Shown in pieces: positions 26,071 through 35,404 of a stretch of 64,000 bases of DNA. The position numbers and the translations under genes are program-made. Each line of letters opens with the position of its first letter. The stretch's first letter is position 1. The notes under the pieces are model-generated. The model saw only the letters and a program-made list of their open reading frames with translations, was not told where the DNA came from and did no database searches. Source of the stretch: Cyanosarcina radialis HA8281-LM2 (GTDB taxonomy: Bacteria > Cyanobacteriota > Cyanobacteriia > Cyanobacteriales > CCAP-1448); NCBI GenBank assembly GCA_019359615.1, contig JAHHHA010000001.1, positions 186,001 to 250,000 on the forward strand, written 5' to 3'.

Positions 26071-27660
26071 ATGGCTATTGGCTACGTTGCCCTCGTCCTT
26101 CACGCCCATCTCCCTTTTGTTCGGCACCCAGAGAGCGACTACGTGCTGGAAGAAGAATGGTTGTTTGAAGCGATCTCTGAAACCTACATTCCCCTGCTCC
26201 ACGTCTTTGAAGGCTTGAAGCGGGATGGGATCGACTTCAAAATTACCATGAGCATGACCCCGCCCTTAGTGTCGATGCTGCGCGACCCCTTATTACAGGA
26301 ACGCTTTGACGAACACCTGGCGAAGTTAGAAGAACTAACCGAAAAAGAAATCGAGTACAACCAGCATAACGGTCACGTCCGCTACCTGGCAGAATTTTAC
26401 GCTCAAGAATTCAATAAGGTTCGCCAAACTTGGGAAAACTGCGGCGGCGACTTGGTAGCTGCCTTTAAACCATTTCTCGATAGCAACAACCTAGAAATTA
26501 TTACTTGCGGCGCTACCCACGGCTATTTGCCATTGATGAAAATGTACCCACAAGCAGTGTGGGCGCAAATTCAAGTAGCTTGCGAGCATTACGAGCAAAC
26601 CTTCGGTCGCCCTCCCAAAGGAATTTGGCTGCCAGAATGCGCTTATTACGAAGGACTAGAGCGAATGCTGGCTGATGCTGGGCTGCGCTATTTCCTCACC
26701 GACGGACATGGGATTCTTTACGCCCGTCCTCGCCCCCGCTTTGGCAGTTATGCCCCGATTTTTACCGAAGCTGGGGTAGCAGCTTTCGGTCGCGATCACG
26801 AGTCATCGCAGCAGGTATGGTCTTCTGAAGTTGGATATCCAGGTGCAGCAGAATACCGCGAGTTCTATAAAGATTTGGGCTGGGAAGCCGAGTACGAGTA
26901 CATCAAGCCCTATATCATGCCCAACGGCCAACGGAAAAATATCGGGATTAAGTATCACAAAATTACTGGTCGCGGCTTAGGTTTGGGAGATAAAGCCCTC
27001 TACGACCCTTATTGGGCTAGGGAAAAGGCAGCCGAACACGCTGGTAATTTTATGTATAACCGCGTGCAGCAAGTCGAACATCTCCACGGCCTGCTCCAAC
27101 GCCCTCCGATTGTGGTTTCCCCTTACGATGCAGAATTATTCGGTCACTGGTGGTATGAAGGCCCTTGGTTCATCGATTATCTGTTCCGCAAGTCGTGGTA
27201 CGACCAAAATACCTACCAAATGACCCATTTAGCAGATTACTTGCGCTCTCATCCCCAGCAGCAAGTTTGCCGTCCTTCTCAGTCTAGCTGGGGATATAAG
27301 GGCTTTCACGAGTATTGGTTGAACGAAACTAACTCCTGGATTTACCCCCACTTGCACAAAGCCGCAGAACGGATGATTGAATTGGGGAGACGAGAACCAG
27401 CCGACGAGTTAGAGTGGCGGGCATTAAATCAAGCAGCGCGAGAACTGCTGCTGGCCCAATCTTCCGACTGGGCGTTCATCATGCGGACGGGAACGATGGT
27501 ACCCTATGCCGTCAGGAGGACGCGATCGCATTTAATGCGCTTCCATAAACTTTACGACGAAATCAACGCTGGCAAAATCGACAGCGGGTGGCTCGAAAAG
27601 GTCGAACTGATGGATAATATCTTCCCCGACATCAACTATCGGGTCTATCGACCGCTTTAA
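26071..27660 (+). CDS. GH57 1,4-alpha-glucan branching enzyme (DUF1957 type)
   Basis: The 529-residue cytoplasmic enzyme would introduce alpha-1,6 branches into glycogen. It opens with the GH57 motif YVALVLHAHLPFVRHPE. The likely nucleophile is Glu189 (IWLPECAYYEG) and the acid/base Asp353 (VVSPYDAELFGHWWYEGP), positions close to those of the Thermus enzyme. The C-terminal DUF1957 helical region (about 420-525; SDWAFIMRTGTMVPYAVRRT) is intact. It is distinct from the GH13 GlgB branching enzyme. Upstream is a repeat-rich spacer, then sasA in the opposite direction; a link with clock-controlled glycogen use is only suggested by order. Confidence 0.93.
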   Translation: MAIGYVALVLHAHLPFVRHPESDYVLEEEWLFEAISETYIPLLHVFEGLKRDGIDFKITMSMTPPLVSMLRDPLLQERFDEHLAKLEELTEKEIEYNQHNGHVRYLAEFYAQEFNKVRQTWENCGGDLVAAFKPFLDSNNLEIITCGATHGYLPLMKMYPQAVWAQIQVACEHYEQTFGRPPKGIWLPECAYYEGLERMLADAGLRYFLTDGHGILYARPRPRFGSYAPIFTEAGVAAFGRDHESSQQVWSSEVGYPGAAEYREFYKDLGWEAEYEYIKPYIMPNGQRKNIGIKYHKITGRGLGLGDKALYDPYWAREKAAEHAGNFMYNRVQQVEHLHGLLQRPPIVVSPYDAELFGHWWYEGPWFIDYLFRKSWYDQNTYQMTHLADYLRSHPQQQVCRPSQSSWGYKGFHEYWLNETNSWIYPHLHKAAERMIELGRREPADELEWRALNQAARELLLAQSSDWAFIMRTGTMVPYAVRRTRSHLMRFHKLYDEINAGKIDSGWLEKVELMDNIFPDINYRVYRPL

Positions 27661-27740
27661 GAAGTGTGGAGTGTGAAGTGTTGAGTGTTGAGTAAAGAAT
27701 CCTCTTCTCTCCCCTCTCCCCTCCCCGTGTCCCCCCTCTC
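27661..27740. repeat. Composite tandem-repeat spacer between convergent genes
   Basis: Begins with GAAGTGTGGAGTGTGAAGTG and TTGAGTG heptamers and ends with a CTCTCCCCTCTCC run. It touches both stop codons; its C/T-rich end appears to continue into the last codons of the Anbu gene (GEGEE). Confidence 0.75.
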
Positions 27741-28493
27741 TCACTCTTCCCCCTCTCCTTGATGGTGCTGCCAGTCAACGTTAGCCATACGATCGAAAGC
27801 ATCTCGCAGGGCCATTTCCCAATGTTGGCGAATTTTAATTAAATAGGGATCGCCTAAGCCCAGACGGAGTTGATGCTCGATCTTGAAGGTGTCTCTTTCA
27901 TACATCATCAAATTAATCGGCGGGCCGACAGAGATGTTAGATTTCATGGTGGAATCTATAGACAGCAAGGCACACTTAGCTGCTGCTTCTAGAGGAGTGT
28001 CAAACTTGAGGATGCGATCGAGTATTGGTTTGCCATATTTGGTTTCGCCAATTTGTAAAAATGGGGTGTCTTTACTAGATTGAATGCAGTTGCCTTGGCT
28101 GTAAATCATGAACAGTTCTGGTTCTTGCCCCTTAATCTGCCCCCCTAAAAGTAGGGTACATTGAGCCTCAATTCCATCTTGCTGCAACCAGGAACCGTCT
28201 TGTTCTTGAATTAAGCGGATTTTACTGCCGATATAACGAGCGATATCGTATAGAGTTGGTAAGGTGTGGATATTTACTTCCTCTGGGATCTTGAGATCTT
28301 TCTGCAACAAAGTGATAATCGCTTGAGTAACTGAAAGATTACCAGAGGTACACACTAGGATCGCCCGTTCCCCAATTTGGGAAAAGTCAAACAGCTTTTG
28401 ATAAGTAGAAATATAATCTACTCCTGCATTCGTGCGCGAGTCGGCCCCAAGCACTAAGCCATATTTGGTAATAATCCCAAGACAGTAAGTCAC
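27741..28493 (-). CDS. Anbu-type proteasome-like peptidase (COG3484)
   Basis: Anbu is a bacterial relative of the 20S proteasome beta subunit and HslV. The product begins MTYCLGIITKYGLVLGADSRTNAG; Thr2 would become the N-terminal nucleophile after Met removal, and Asp18 and the Lys at residue 33 (YQKLFDF) fit the Ntn active site. The 250-residue length and the central CTLLLGGQIKGQEPELFMIYSQGN region are typical. In other bacteria Anbu neighbours a transglutaminase-like and an ATP-grasp gene; neither is here. Its last few residues look derived from the adjoining low-complexity repeat. Confidence 0.9.
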   Translation of the reverse strand: MTYCLGIITKYGLVLGADSRTNAGVDYISTYQKLFDFSQIGERAILVCTSGNLSVTQAIITLLQKDLKIPEEVNIHTLPTLYDIARYIGSKIRLIQEQDGSWLQQDGIEAQCTLLLGGQIKGQEPELFMIYSQGNCIQSSKDTPFLQIGETKYGKPILDRILKFDTPLEAAAKCALLSIDSTMKSNISVGPPINLMMYERDTFKIEHQLRLGLGDPYLIKIRQHWEMALRDAFDRMANVDWQHHQGEGEE

Positions 28494-28591
28494 AGCACGT
28501 TGTCGGGGTGAAAATTAGTTAAATTAATTCTATAGGAATCACGCAGATAAGTAAGCTGCGATGCGATCGAACGCGCCATTATCGATGCTAT

Positions 28592-28630
28592 AAAAAAGGG
28601 TTGATGAGTATACTTTCAACCCATCAACCC
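28592..28630 (-). terminator. Intrinsic terminator of dnaK
   Basis: On the minus strand a 9-bp stem (CATCAACCC downstream arm, GGGTTGATG) is followed by six Ts (28592-28597 as As on plus). It lies about 55 bases after the dnaK stop codon. Confidence 0.85.
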
Positions 28631-28685
28631 CGATTTTAATGTTAGCTAATCAAAAGTTAGCTAGATGTCCAATTCCGAACTGACC

Positions 28686-30596
28686 TTACTTAGTTTCTGA
28701 GAACTCAGCATCGATCACGTCATCGCCGCCGCTAGAGGTAGGACCGGAACTACCGCCATCAGAACCGTCTCCCCCTGGAGTGCCAGCATCGCCGCCACCT
28801 TGTTGGTAGATACTGCTACCGATGGTGTAAAGGGCTTGTTGCAACTCTGTAGTCAGACTCTTGATTCGATCGTCATCTTCTTTAGCGATCGCATCTTTGA
28901 GGTCTTTGAGCAAGCCTTCTACCTTCTCTTTATCGGCAGTTTGCACCTTGTCGCCCAGTTCCTTCATCTGCTTTTCAGCTTGATAAACTAGGGAGTCGGC
29001 TTGGTTCTTGCGATCGATTTTCTCGCGCCGTTCTTGGTCGGCGGTAGAATTGCGTTCGGCTTCCTTCACCATGCGATCGACTTCATCTTTCGGTAGGGTA
29101 GAAGCGCCCGTGATGCTAATCGATTGTTCCTTACCAGTACCCTTATCTTTAGCGGTAACGTTGAGGATACCGTTAGCATCGATGTCGAAGATAACTTCGA
29201 TTTGCGGTACGCCGCGAGGCGCTGGGGGAATACCATCCAAGCGGAAAGTCCCCAGACTCTTGTTGTCGTTGGACATTTCCCGTTCTCCTTGGAGGACGTG
29301 GATTTCCACGTTGGATTGACCGTCCACCGCCGTCGAAAACACTTCTGACTTCTTGGTGGGAACGGTAGTGTTGCGAGGAATAATTTTGGTCATCACACCG
29401 CCCAAGGTTTCCACGCCCAAAGACAGTGGAGTCACGTCTAGGAGCAAGATATCTTTCACTTCACCAGCTAACACGCCAGCTTGAATTGCTGCCCCAACAG
29501 CGACGACTTCATCTGGGTTAACGGTTTGGTTGGGTTCTTTATTGAGAACTCGCTTCACCACTTCTTGGACGGCAGGAATCCGAGTCGAACCGCCAACCAG
29601 TACCACCTCATCAAGCGCACTTTTATCGATCTTGGCATCGCGCACGGCATTTTCTACCGGAATGCGACAGCGATCGATCAAATCGGCACACAGTTCTTCA
29701 AACTTAGCCCGCGTTAAGGTCATCTCCAAGTGCTTGGGACCGTCTTGGGTAGCCGTAATAAAGGGCAAGTTGATTTCAGCTTGAGTGACGCTAGAAAGTT
29801 CGATCTTGGCTTTTTCTGCGGCTTCGGTTAACCGTTGCAAAGCTTGACGATCTTTCCGCAGTTCGATGCCTTCATCTTTCTTGAACTGTTCGGCCAGATG
29901 GTCAACGATTTTCTTGTCAAAGTCGTCACCGCCGAGGTGAGTGTCGCCAGAAGTGGCCAGAACTTCAAACACGCCTTCGCCGACTTCTAGGATAGAAACG
30001 TCAAACGTTCCACCGCCTAAGTCAAACACTAAGATGGTTTCGTTACTCTTCTTGTCTAAACCGTAAGCCAGAGAGGCAGCGGTCGGTTCGTTGATAATCC
30101 GCAGCACTTCCAAGCCAGCAATTTTGCCAGCATCTTTAGTCGCTTGGCGCTGGGAGTCGTTAAAGTAAGCCGGAACCGTGATTACCGCTTGGGTAACGGT
30201 TTCGCCCAGGTATTTGCTAGCATCATCCACCAACTTGCGGAGGACTTGGGCAGAAATTTCTTCTGGGGCAAACTGTTTGCCTTGAGAAGGACAGTCTAAT
30301 TTGACGTTACCGTTAACGTTAAGAACTTTGTAAGAAACTTCGGTAGCTTCGTGGGTAACTTCGCTGTGTTTGCGGCCGATGAAACGCTTAACCGAGTAGA
30401 AAGTGTTTTCTGGGTTCATCACCGCTTGGCGCTTGGCAATTTGCCCGACCAAGCGATCGCCATTCTTCGCAAAAGCGACTACCGAAGGCGTTGTCCGAAA
30501 ACCCTCGGCGTTAGCAATCACAGTCGGCTTACCGCCTTCCATCACGGCTACGCAGGAGTTTGTCGTACCTAAGTCAATTCCAACTACTTTTGCCAT
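28686..30596 (-). CDS. dnaK: Molecular chaperone DnaK (Hsp70)
   Basis: The 636-residue protein has the complete Hsp70 layout: ATPase domain (1-385; [62 protein letters not shown]), substrate-binding domain (about 390-505; [35 protein letters not shown]) and helical lid (510-600), ending in a Gly/Ser-rich tail and [12 protein letters not shown]. It folds and refolds cytoplasmic proteins with DnaJ and GrpE, which are not in the window. Cyanobacteria carry several dnaK genes; this sequence looks like the main, DnaK2-like housekeeping copy, though that assignment is tentative. Transcription ends at the hairpin described separately. Confidence 0.97.
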   Translation of the reverse strand: MAKVVGIDLGTTNSCVAVMEGGKPTVIANAEGFRTTPSVVAFAKNGDRLVGQIAKRQAVMNPENTFYSVKRFIGRKHSEVTHEATEVSYKVLNVNGNVKLDCPSQGKQFAPEEISAQVLRKLVDDASKYLGETVTQAVITVPAYFNDSQRQATKDAGKIAGLEVLRIINEPTAASLAYGLDKKSNETILVFDLGGGTFDVSILEVGEGVFEVLATSGDTHLGGDDFDKKIVDHLAEQFKKDEGIELRKDRQALQRLTEAAEKAKIELSSVTQAEINLPFITATQDGPKHLEMTLTRAKFEELCADLIDRCRIPVENAVRDAKIDKSALDEVVLVGGSTRIPAVQEVVKRVLNKEPNQTVNPDEVVAVGAAIQAGVLAGEVKDILLLDVTPLSLGVETLGGVMTKIIPRNTTVPTKKSEVFSTAVDGQSNVEIHVLQGEREMSNDNKSLGTFRLDGIPPAPRGVPQIEVIFDIDANGILNVTAKDKGTGKEQSISITGASTLPKDEVDRMVKEAERNSTADQERREKIDRKNQADSLVYQAEKQMKELGDKVQTADKEKVEGLLKDLKDAIAKEDDDRIKSLTTELQQALYTIGSSIYQQGGGDAGTPGGDGSDGGSSGPTSSGGDDVIDAEFSETK

Positions 30597-31019
30597 ATAG
30601 AGTTCTCTGGGTTCCTAATTAACTACAAAAACTTGGGGGGGGCAGATCGCAAGGACAGGTCGAACCAGCAAATATTTCCACCAGGGTCTTTGGGTATTAT
30701 TCTCTATACTGGCGGCGTAAGGCTTTCTCATGAAGGGTGGTTTTCCGAACCTCATAAAGGGCGGTTGCGGATGAAGGATAAAGTTTTAAGGTGAAAGCCT
30801 CAAATCTGACATCCTGTTATCCACCGATCGCTCGATCGCTCTTTCTTTGTTAGTGCGGCTGATTCATCGCACTGCATCTAATGTAAAAAATCTCACCTCT
30901 AGAGTAATTGGGGCGAACCGTAAATAAATAGGGGTGTTTGCCGTCAATCGATTTTGGATTTTAGATTTTGGATTTTGGATTGGCTTCGCCTTAACACCGA
31001 TTTTTTCAGTTAGTAGTAA
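30597..31019. other. dnaK leader and repeat-containing spacer
   Basis: This spacer has no gene. It holds an 8-bp inverted repeat (AGGCTTTC at 30720 with GAAAGCCT at 30793-30800), a second (AGTGCG ... CGCACT around 30855) and a run of TTTTGGATT units near 30955-30980. No CIRCE element is visible. The first inverted repeat could fold the dnaK leader RNA. Confidence 0.4.
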
Positions 31020-31214
31020 AAAAGCCGATCGCTTCTAGCGACAGTAGTTCTACTGGAATACCGAGGTCATAACAGCTTTGATTTACTTGAAACTCAAGCT
31101 ACTTATCATTCAGCAGTCCAGCCTGTTTGGACAATAACTCATGGCAAAGGACATCTCCTGAAATTAATTATCTTTGATGCTAAAAAGGCGGAGATCCTGA
31201 AATGGATAGAATAG
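31020..31214 (+). pseudogene. Internally deleted xisH relic
   Basis: The frame ending at TAG 31212-31214 reads ...TYHSAVQPVWTITHGKGH then LLKLIIFDAKKAEILKWIE. The first part matches the N-terminus of XisH family proteins (D-[IL]-[YF]-H-x-A-V ... GWTITHDP), the second their C-terminus (LKLIVF...EEILRWI). About 80 central residues, which hold the nuclease-fold core, are missing, and there is no start codon. The stop overlaps the xisI start by 13 bases, as in intact xisHI pairs. Confidence 0.75.
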
Positions 31215-31537
31215 ACGAATATCGCGATATTATCGAATGCATCCTAGAAGCACATCATCGCATCCCTTACAGTCACGGACGCATTGAGAGTAAGTTAATA
31301 ATCGATCGCGATCGCAACAATTTCTTACTGATGAATGCAGGTTGGGACGGTAAGCGCAGAATTCACGGTTGCGTCGTTCACGTCGAAATAATTGACGGCA
31401 AAATCTGGATTCAAAGAGATGGCATTGAAGACGGTATCACTGATGAACTCGTTGCCGCTGGAGTGTCCAAGGATAAAATCGTTTTAGCTTTTCATCCACC
31501 CTACGTGCGACAGCATACTGGCTACGCAGTTGCTTAG
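31202..31537 (+). CDS. XisI family protein
   Basis: XisI and XisH were described as factors controlling fdxN-element excision in Anabaena, but many copies occur in cyanobacteria without that element. The 111-residue product matches the family from end to end: MDRIDEYRDIIECILEAH at the start, LLMNAGWDGKRRIHGCVVHVEI in the middle, IQRDGIEDGITDELVAAGVSKDKIVLAFHPP and a C-terminal RQHTGYAVA. Its partner xisH is reduced to a relic immediately upstream, so xisI is an orphan here. A GGAG motif precedes the ATG. Confidence 0.93.
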   Translation: MDRIDEYRDIIECILEAHHRIPYSHGRIESKLIIDRDRNNFLLMNAGWDGKRRIHGCVVHVEIIDGKIWIQRDGIEDGITDELVAAGVSKDKIVLAFHPPYVRQHTGYAVA

Positions 31538-31566
31538 GGTAATTTCGCTGAAATACACATAACTTT

Positions 31567-31944
31567 ATGGTTCAACGGATAGAGGAAATACTCGGTACTG
31601 TCATTACCGAATATACCCCAAACGCCATCAAATTTGAGGGCTTGTCGTTGGAAACATTACAACAGATTCTGGCAGAGGGGTACACCACGCGATCGGCAAA
31701 TTTTAATGCTGCTCCCTCAGTCGGTTCCTTCGTAGAATTCGGGGAGCGTGCCGCCAAAAACGGAGCAAAAGCGACCTTTGATGGCATCGCCTTTGCCGAC
31801 AGAGAAACTCCCAATTTGGTAGTCGATGCAATAACTGTTATCGGCGTAAAAGAGCTAGATTTTGCGGGTGAATTCGTGCGATTTGCTCGCAGTTGCGATG
31901 AGATCGAAATTAGTTCTGAAAAATTATATGCTTGGTGGGATTAA
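31567..31944 (+). CDS. Hypothetical protein
   Basis: I do not recognise the 125-residue product. It is soluble and slightly acidic, and starts MVQRIEEILGTVITEYTPNAIKF. It has a Gly/Phe/Glu stretch (PSVGSFVEFGERAAKNGAKATF) and ends LYAWWD. Codon use matches its neighbours. It lies 29 bases after xisI and about 90 bases before the WGR protein, on the same strand, so the three may be co-transcribed. Confidence 0.6.
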   Translation: MVQRIEEILGTVITEYTPNAIKFEGLSLETLQQILAEGYTTRSANFNAAPSVGSFVEFGERAAKNGAKATFDGIAFADRETPNLVVDAITVIGVKELDFAGEFVRFARSCDEIEISSEKLYAWWD

Positions 31945-32036
31945 GAGCATGGGAGAAAGCGATCGCCCAGTGGGACAGCCGGGACGGCTAGATCGCAATT
32001 CATTTAGAAAGGCTGTATATAACTGCTCTCGATCGG

Positions 32037-33770
32037 ATGGCTAAAAAATTTGCGCTGGTCAAAGCCAATAATGGCAGATTAATCGTCAATGATGCTAGCA
32101 CTAGCGACCCAATAGGGCTATTAATTGCCTCATATCCTGGAGAAGGCTACCGCGCTTTTTCATACGACTATGGATCGGTATACGATCGCCATCAATTCGT
32201 CAATATCGATGAGTTTGCCGAAATCGATCGCGCTGTCGAGTATTTTGCGATCGAATATGTATCTCAGGCAGAATGGGCAAGACTGCTACCGATTGCTGAG
32301 ATAGAACCTCGATCTATCGATCCCGTGACCACAGAGGAGAAAAATAACATGGCAGAAGAAAAGACTTATTTGGAATTATCCGAAGCAGATGGAGTATCCC
32401 ATAAATTTTATGAAGTGACGATTAAAGATGCTGAGGTGACGATTCGTTACGGTAGAATTGGCGATCGCGGGCAGACTCAAACTAAAACTTATCCCTCGGC
32501 GGACAAAGCTAAAGCCGATGCCACGAAGAAAATTAACGAGAAGTTGCGGAAAGGTTACGAAGCAGCAGTCATGGGGGTGCGGCAGAAGCGCCCCGTCACC
32601 AGACGGGAGATCGTCAGCAATCGATCGACTGCCCAACAAGCCCCGGTGTTGTGGAAATTTGCCTCTGGATCGTCAGCCTTCGGTATTTTCATCGACAGCC
32701 AACGCTGTTGGGTAGGCAATCAAGACGGGCGAATTTTTGTTTTAGATGGCAACGGACAGGTTCTCAATCAATATCGATTGCCCGATGGGGTTAAGTGTAT
32801 TGTCGCTGACGACGACTGGATTTATGCGGGCTGCGACAATGGTAATGTTTACGACCTCAGCGGTAAAGTGCCGCGCGTCGCCTACGAAATTGCCCCCGAT
32901 GTCGATATTTTTTGGCTGGATATCAGAGATGGAGTTTTAGGGATTTCCGATGCCCAAGGTCGAATTGCGATCGTCAACCACGAAGACGAATCTCAGTGGA
33001 GGAAACAAAGCAGCGGTTCGTCTGGGTGGATGGTACGCTGCGATGAAATCGGCGTTTACCACGGACACAGTAACGGTGTCACCATGTACGACTGGGAAGA
33101 CGGCCGTTTAGTCTGGCAGCAGAAAACTGACGGTGCGGTACTCTTTGGCTGGCAAGAAGAAGGTTCGGTCTATGCTGGAACTAGCAGCAACAAAGTTTAT
33201 GGTTTTACCAAAAAAGGCAAATCGAGCCAGGTTTATCAATGCGATGCCGCTGTTTATTCTTGTGCCGCTGCCGAAGATGGGAAATACGTGTTTGCAGGCG
33301 ATAACTACTCTTCGATTTACTGCTTTAACGAAGCAGGCGATCGCTTGTGGAAGCTAGGCACTGGTTGCGGTTCGGCATTTTCCATGCAGTTTTTAGGCGA
33401 TCGCCTTTATATCGTCACCACCGATGGTTCCCTCGCGGCGATCGATGCCAGCGAAGCCGCGATCCAAGCTGCCCAAGCTGGTAACGTCCCAGAAGCGATC
33501 GATATTAAAGCACCAAAAACCGAAGTACCGCTGCCCTCAACTACTCTAGAAACTGCTACCGATACCGGGCAAGGGGTAATCGTCGAGTGCGTCCAAGACG
33601 GTTCTAAGTTGAGAATCCGCACGGTTTCTCCTGGCTACAACTCTAATTGGAACGTGCAATTTCCCAAAGATATTCGCCAAGCCGGAGGCCGCTACCTAGT
33701 AGAAGAACTTCGCGAATCAGCCCGTGGCGGCTTCTATCGTACCTTTGGGGACATCAAAAAATTAGAATGA
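32037..33770 (+). CDS. WGR-domain protein with PQQ/WD-like beta-propeller
   Basis: The 577-residue protein has an unrecognised N-terminal domain (about 1-100), a WGR domain (about 107-178; the central motif reads YGR rather than WGR at 138-140), and a repeat region (about 200-480) with motifs such as VWVGNQDGRIFVLDGNGQ-like RCWVGNQDGRIFVLDG, IYAGCDNGNVYDLSG, VYAGTSSNKVYGF and YVFAGDNYSSIYCF, typical of PQQ-type propeller blades. A final 65 residues (LRIRTVSPGYNSNWNVQFP) form a small separate domain. WGR domains bind nucleic acids in PARPs. An in-frame ATG at 32349 with AGAGGAG upstream starts precisely at the WGR domain, so the first 104 codons may be a fused separate gene. Confidence 0.8.
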   Translation: MAKKFALVKANNGRLIVNDASTSDPIGLLIASYPGEGYRAFSYDYGSVYDRHQFVNIDEFAEIDRAVEYFAIEYVSQAEWARLLPIAEIEPRSIDPVTTEEKNNMAEEKTYLELSEADGVSHKFYEVTIKDAEVTIRYGRIGDRGQTQTKTYPSADKAKADATKKINEKLRKGYEAAVMGVRQKRPVTRREIVSNRSTAQQAPVLWKFASGSSAFGIFIDSQRCWVGNQDGRIFVLDGNGQVLNQYRLPDGVKCIVADDDWIYAGCDNGNVYDLSGKVPRVAYEIAPDVDIFWLDIRDGVLGISDAQGRIAIVNHEDESQWRKQSSGSSGWMVRCDEIGVYHGHSNGVTMYDWEDGRLVWQQKTDGAVLFGWQEEGSVYAGTSSNKVYGFTKKGKSSQVYQCDAAVYSCAAAEDGKYVFAGDNYSSIYCFNEAGDRLWKLGTGCGSAFSMQFLGDRLYIVTTDGSLAAIDASEAAIQAAQAGNVPEAIDIKAPKTEVPLPSTTLETATDTGQGVIVECVQDGSKLRIRTVSPGYNSNWNVQFPKDIRQAGGRYLVEELRESARGGFYRTFGDIKKLE

Positions 33771-33868
33771 TACCGATTGACCTCGCCCCGACTCCGGCTC
33801 CCCTCTCCCAAGGGAGAGGGGTTGGGGGTGAGGGCAGCAATGGATGGTATGAGAACCGGATTTGGTAT
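33770..33868. repeat. MITE-like repeat, family A copy 4 (inverted, shortened)
   Basis: This copy is in the opposite orientation to those at 16.2 and 18.1 kb and has lost part of one end (ATACCGATTGACCTCG). The hairpin and the CGGATTTGGTAT end are intact. It begins on the last base of the WGR gene stop codon. Confidence 0.75.
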
Positions 33869-33992
33869 GAGAGGAGTTTAGGAGTTAAGAATGTAGAAAC
33901 GCGCCATAGCGTGTCTTGCCAGCTATGTTTGTTGCACGCAGTTAATGTCACATCTGGAGTGTGGGCAGGCATCCTGCCCCAGAGAGTAACAT

Positions 33993-34631
33993 CTAGGAAG
34001 ATAGCCTTTGAATCTCCCAGAGATCGGGTTCTTGCCGAGAATAGACAAAGCGATCGTGCAGTCGATTGGTTCGTCCTTGCCAAAACTCAAATCGGTAGGG
34101 AGTGACGCGATAACCTCCCCAAAAAGAGGGCAGAGGAATTTCGCCATCCATAAATTTTTGTTTTATCTCTTCAAACTGCATTTCTAACAGTTGCCGCGAT
34201 GAAATAATCGAACTTTGTTGCGAACACCAAGCACCTAGTTGACTACCTCGCGGACGGCTAGCAAAATATTTCAGCGACTCAGCAGCCGAAACTTTAGCAA
34301 CGGTACCAGTAATTTGCACTTGCCTTTCTAATGGCAGCCAGAGAAAGAGTAGCGATACTTGAGGATTTTCGGCAATTTGGCGGGCTTTTCGGCTTTCATA
34401 GTTAGTAAAAAAGACAAACCCAGAGCGATCGAAGTATTTCAACAGTACCGTCCGCACCGAAGGTTCGGCTTGAGCCGAGGCGGTGGCTAAAACCATCGCA
34501 TTTGGTTCTAATAAATTCGCCCCGCAAGCTTCTTGAAACCAAATTTCAAATTGGTCGAAAGGATCGGCCTTTAAGTCTTTGCGTCTCAGACCCGATCGCG
34601 TGTATTCTTGTCGTAAATTTTCGATGTCCAT
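33993..34631 (-). CDS. pdxH: Pyridoxamine 5'-phosphate oxidase
   Basis: PdxH oxidises pyridoxine/pyridoxamine phosphate to pyridoxal phosphate with FMN. The 212-residue product (from ATG 34631, [15 protein letters not shown]) has the family pattern: [51 protein letters not shown] (FMN site), [31 protein letters not shown], and the C-terminal [26 protein letters not shown] 16-codon upstream extension is open but would run into ruvA, so 34631 is the better start. The divergent ruvA start is only 6 bases away. Confidence 0.95.
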   Translation of the reverse strand: MDIENLRQEYTRSGLRRKDLKADPFDQFEIWFQEACGANLLEPNAMVLATASAQAEPSVRTVLLKYFDRSGFVFFTNYESRKARQIAENPQVSLLFLWLPLERQVQITGTVAKVSAAESLKYFASRPRGSQLGAWCSQQSSIISSRQLLEMQFEEIKQKFMDGEIPLPSFWGGYRVTPYRFEFWQGRTNRLHDRFVYSRQEPDLWEIQRLSS

Positions 34632-34637
34632 GTCAGC

Positions 34638-35264
34638 ATGATTGGCTATCTTCAAGGCACAGTAGCTAGCATCCAACAAGGCAGCAGCAACCGAGTTATC
34701 CTGATTCTAGACGTTAACCAAGTCGGTTACGAGGTGCAAATCCCACCCCGTCTCGCCCAGCAACTACCAGCACTGGGCGAACCATTTCAAGTTTTTACTC
34801 ACCAGCAAATCAAGGAAGAACAGATCTTGCTGTATGGTTTCGGTTCTGCGGCTGAGAGAGATTTATTTCGACAGCTAGTCAGCGTCAGCGGTGTCGGGGC
34901 GCAACTAGCTATAGCCCTCCTCGACACCCTCGGATTGCCAGATTTAGTCCAAGCGATCGTCACGGGTAACATTCGCGCCCTGACTAAAACTCCAGGCGTG
35001 GGCAACAAAACCGCCGAACGCCTAGCTTTAGAACTGAAAACTAAGCTGAAGCAGTGGCGACAAGATCTGGTGACGACGGGCAGCACTTCAGCCGCCCCCG
35101 AACTGTCGATTCAAGAAGATGTGGAGATGACTTTACTCGCTCTGGGATACAGCGGCGGTGAAATCGCCGAAGCCCTGCAAGCCCTCAGTCAAGATCCCAA
35201 GCTACTCAAAAATCCTAATGCCGAAGATTGGATTAGAAGAGCGATCGCTTGGCTCAGCAATTAA
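34638..35264 (+). CDS. ruvA: Holliday junction branch migration protein RuvA
   Basis: RuvA tetramers bind Holliday junctions and recruit the RuvB motor during recombinational repair. The 208-residue product shows the OB-fold domain (1-65; [36 protein letters not shown]), the paired helix-hairpin-helix domain (about 70-145; [40 protein letters not shown]) and the mobile C-terminal RuvB-binding domain (about 158-208; [17 protein letters not shown]). ruvB and ruvC are not in the window, as is usual for cyanobacteria. Its promoter must lie in pdxH coding sequence. Confidence 0.97.
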   Translation: MIGYLQGTVASIQQGSSNRVILILDVNQVGYEVQIPPRLAQQLPALGEPFQVFTHQQIKEEQILLYGFGSAAERDLFRQLVSVSGVGAQLAIALLDTLGLPDLVQAIVTGNIRALTKTPGVGNKTAERLALELKTKLKQWRQDLVTTGSTSAAPELSIQEDVEMTLLALGYSGGEIAEALQALSQDPKLLKNPNAEDWIRRAIAWLSN

Positions 35265-35404
35265 CCTAAGTTGCCAGCGATCGCACCTCAGATTTTTGGT
35301 ATTTAAGTAAATGGCGATCGCCTACTACAGGATGCCACAAAGCCCAAAATAGTCAGGTTTAAATGGTTAATATGTTCTAAGAATACAACAGCCGAAAACC
35401 CACC

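Noticed and set aside
30850-30881. Possible CIRCE element before dnaK
   Set aside because: AGTGCG/CGCACT does not match TTAGCACTC-N9-GAGTGCTAA.
31950-32036. Short frame containing a family B repeat before the WGR gene
   Set aside because: The sequence is repeat-derived (GGGACAGCCGGGACGGCT) and lacks any protein pattern.
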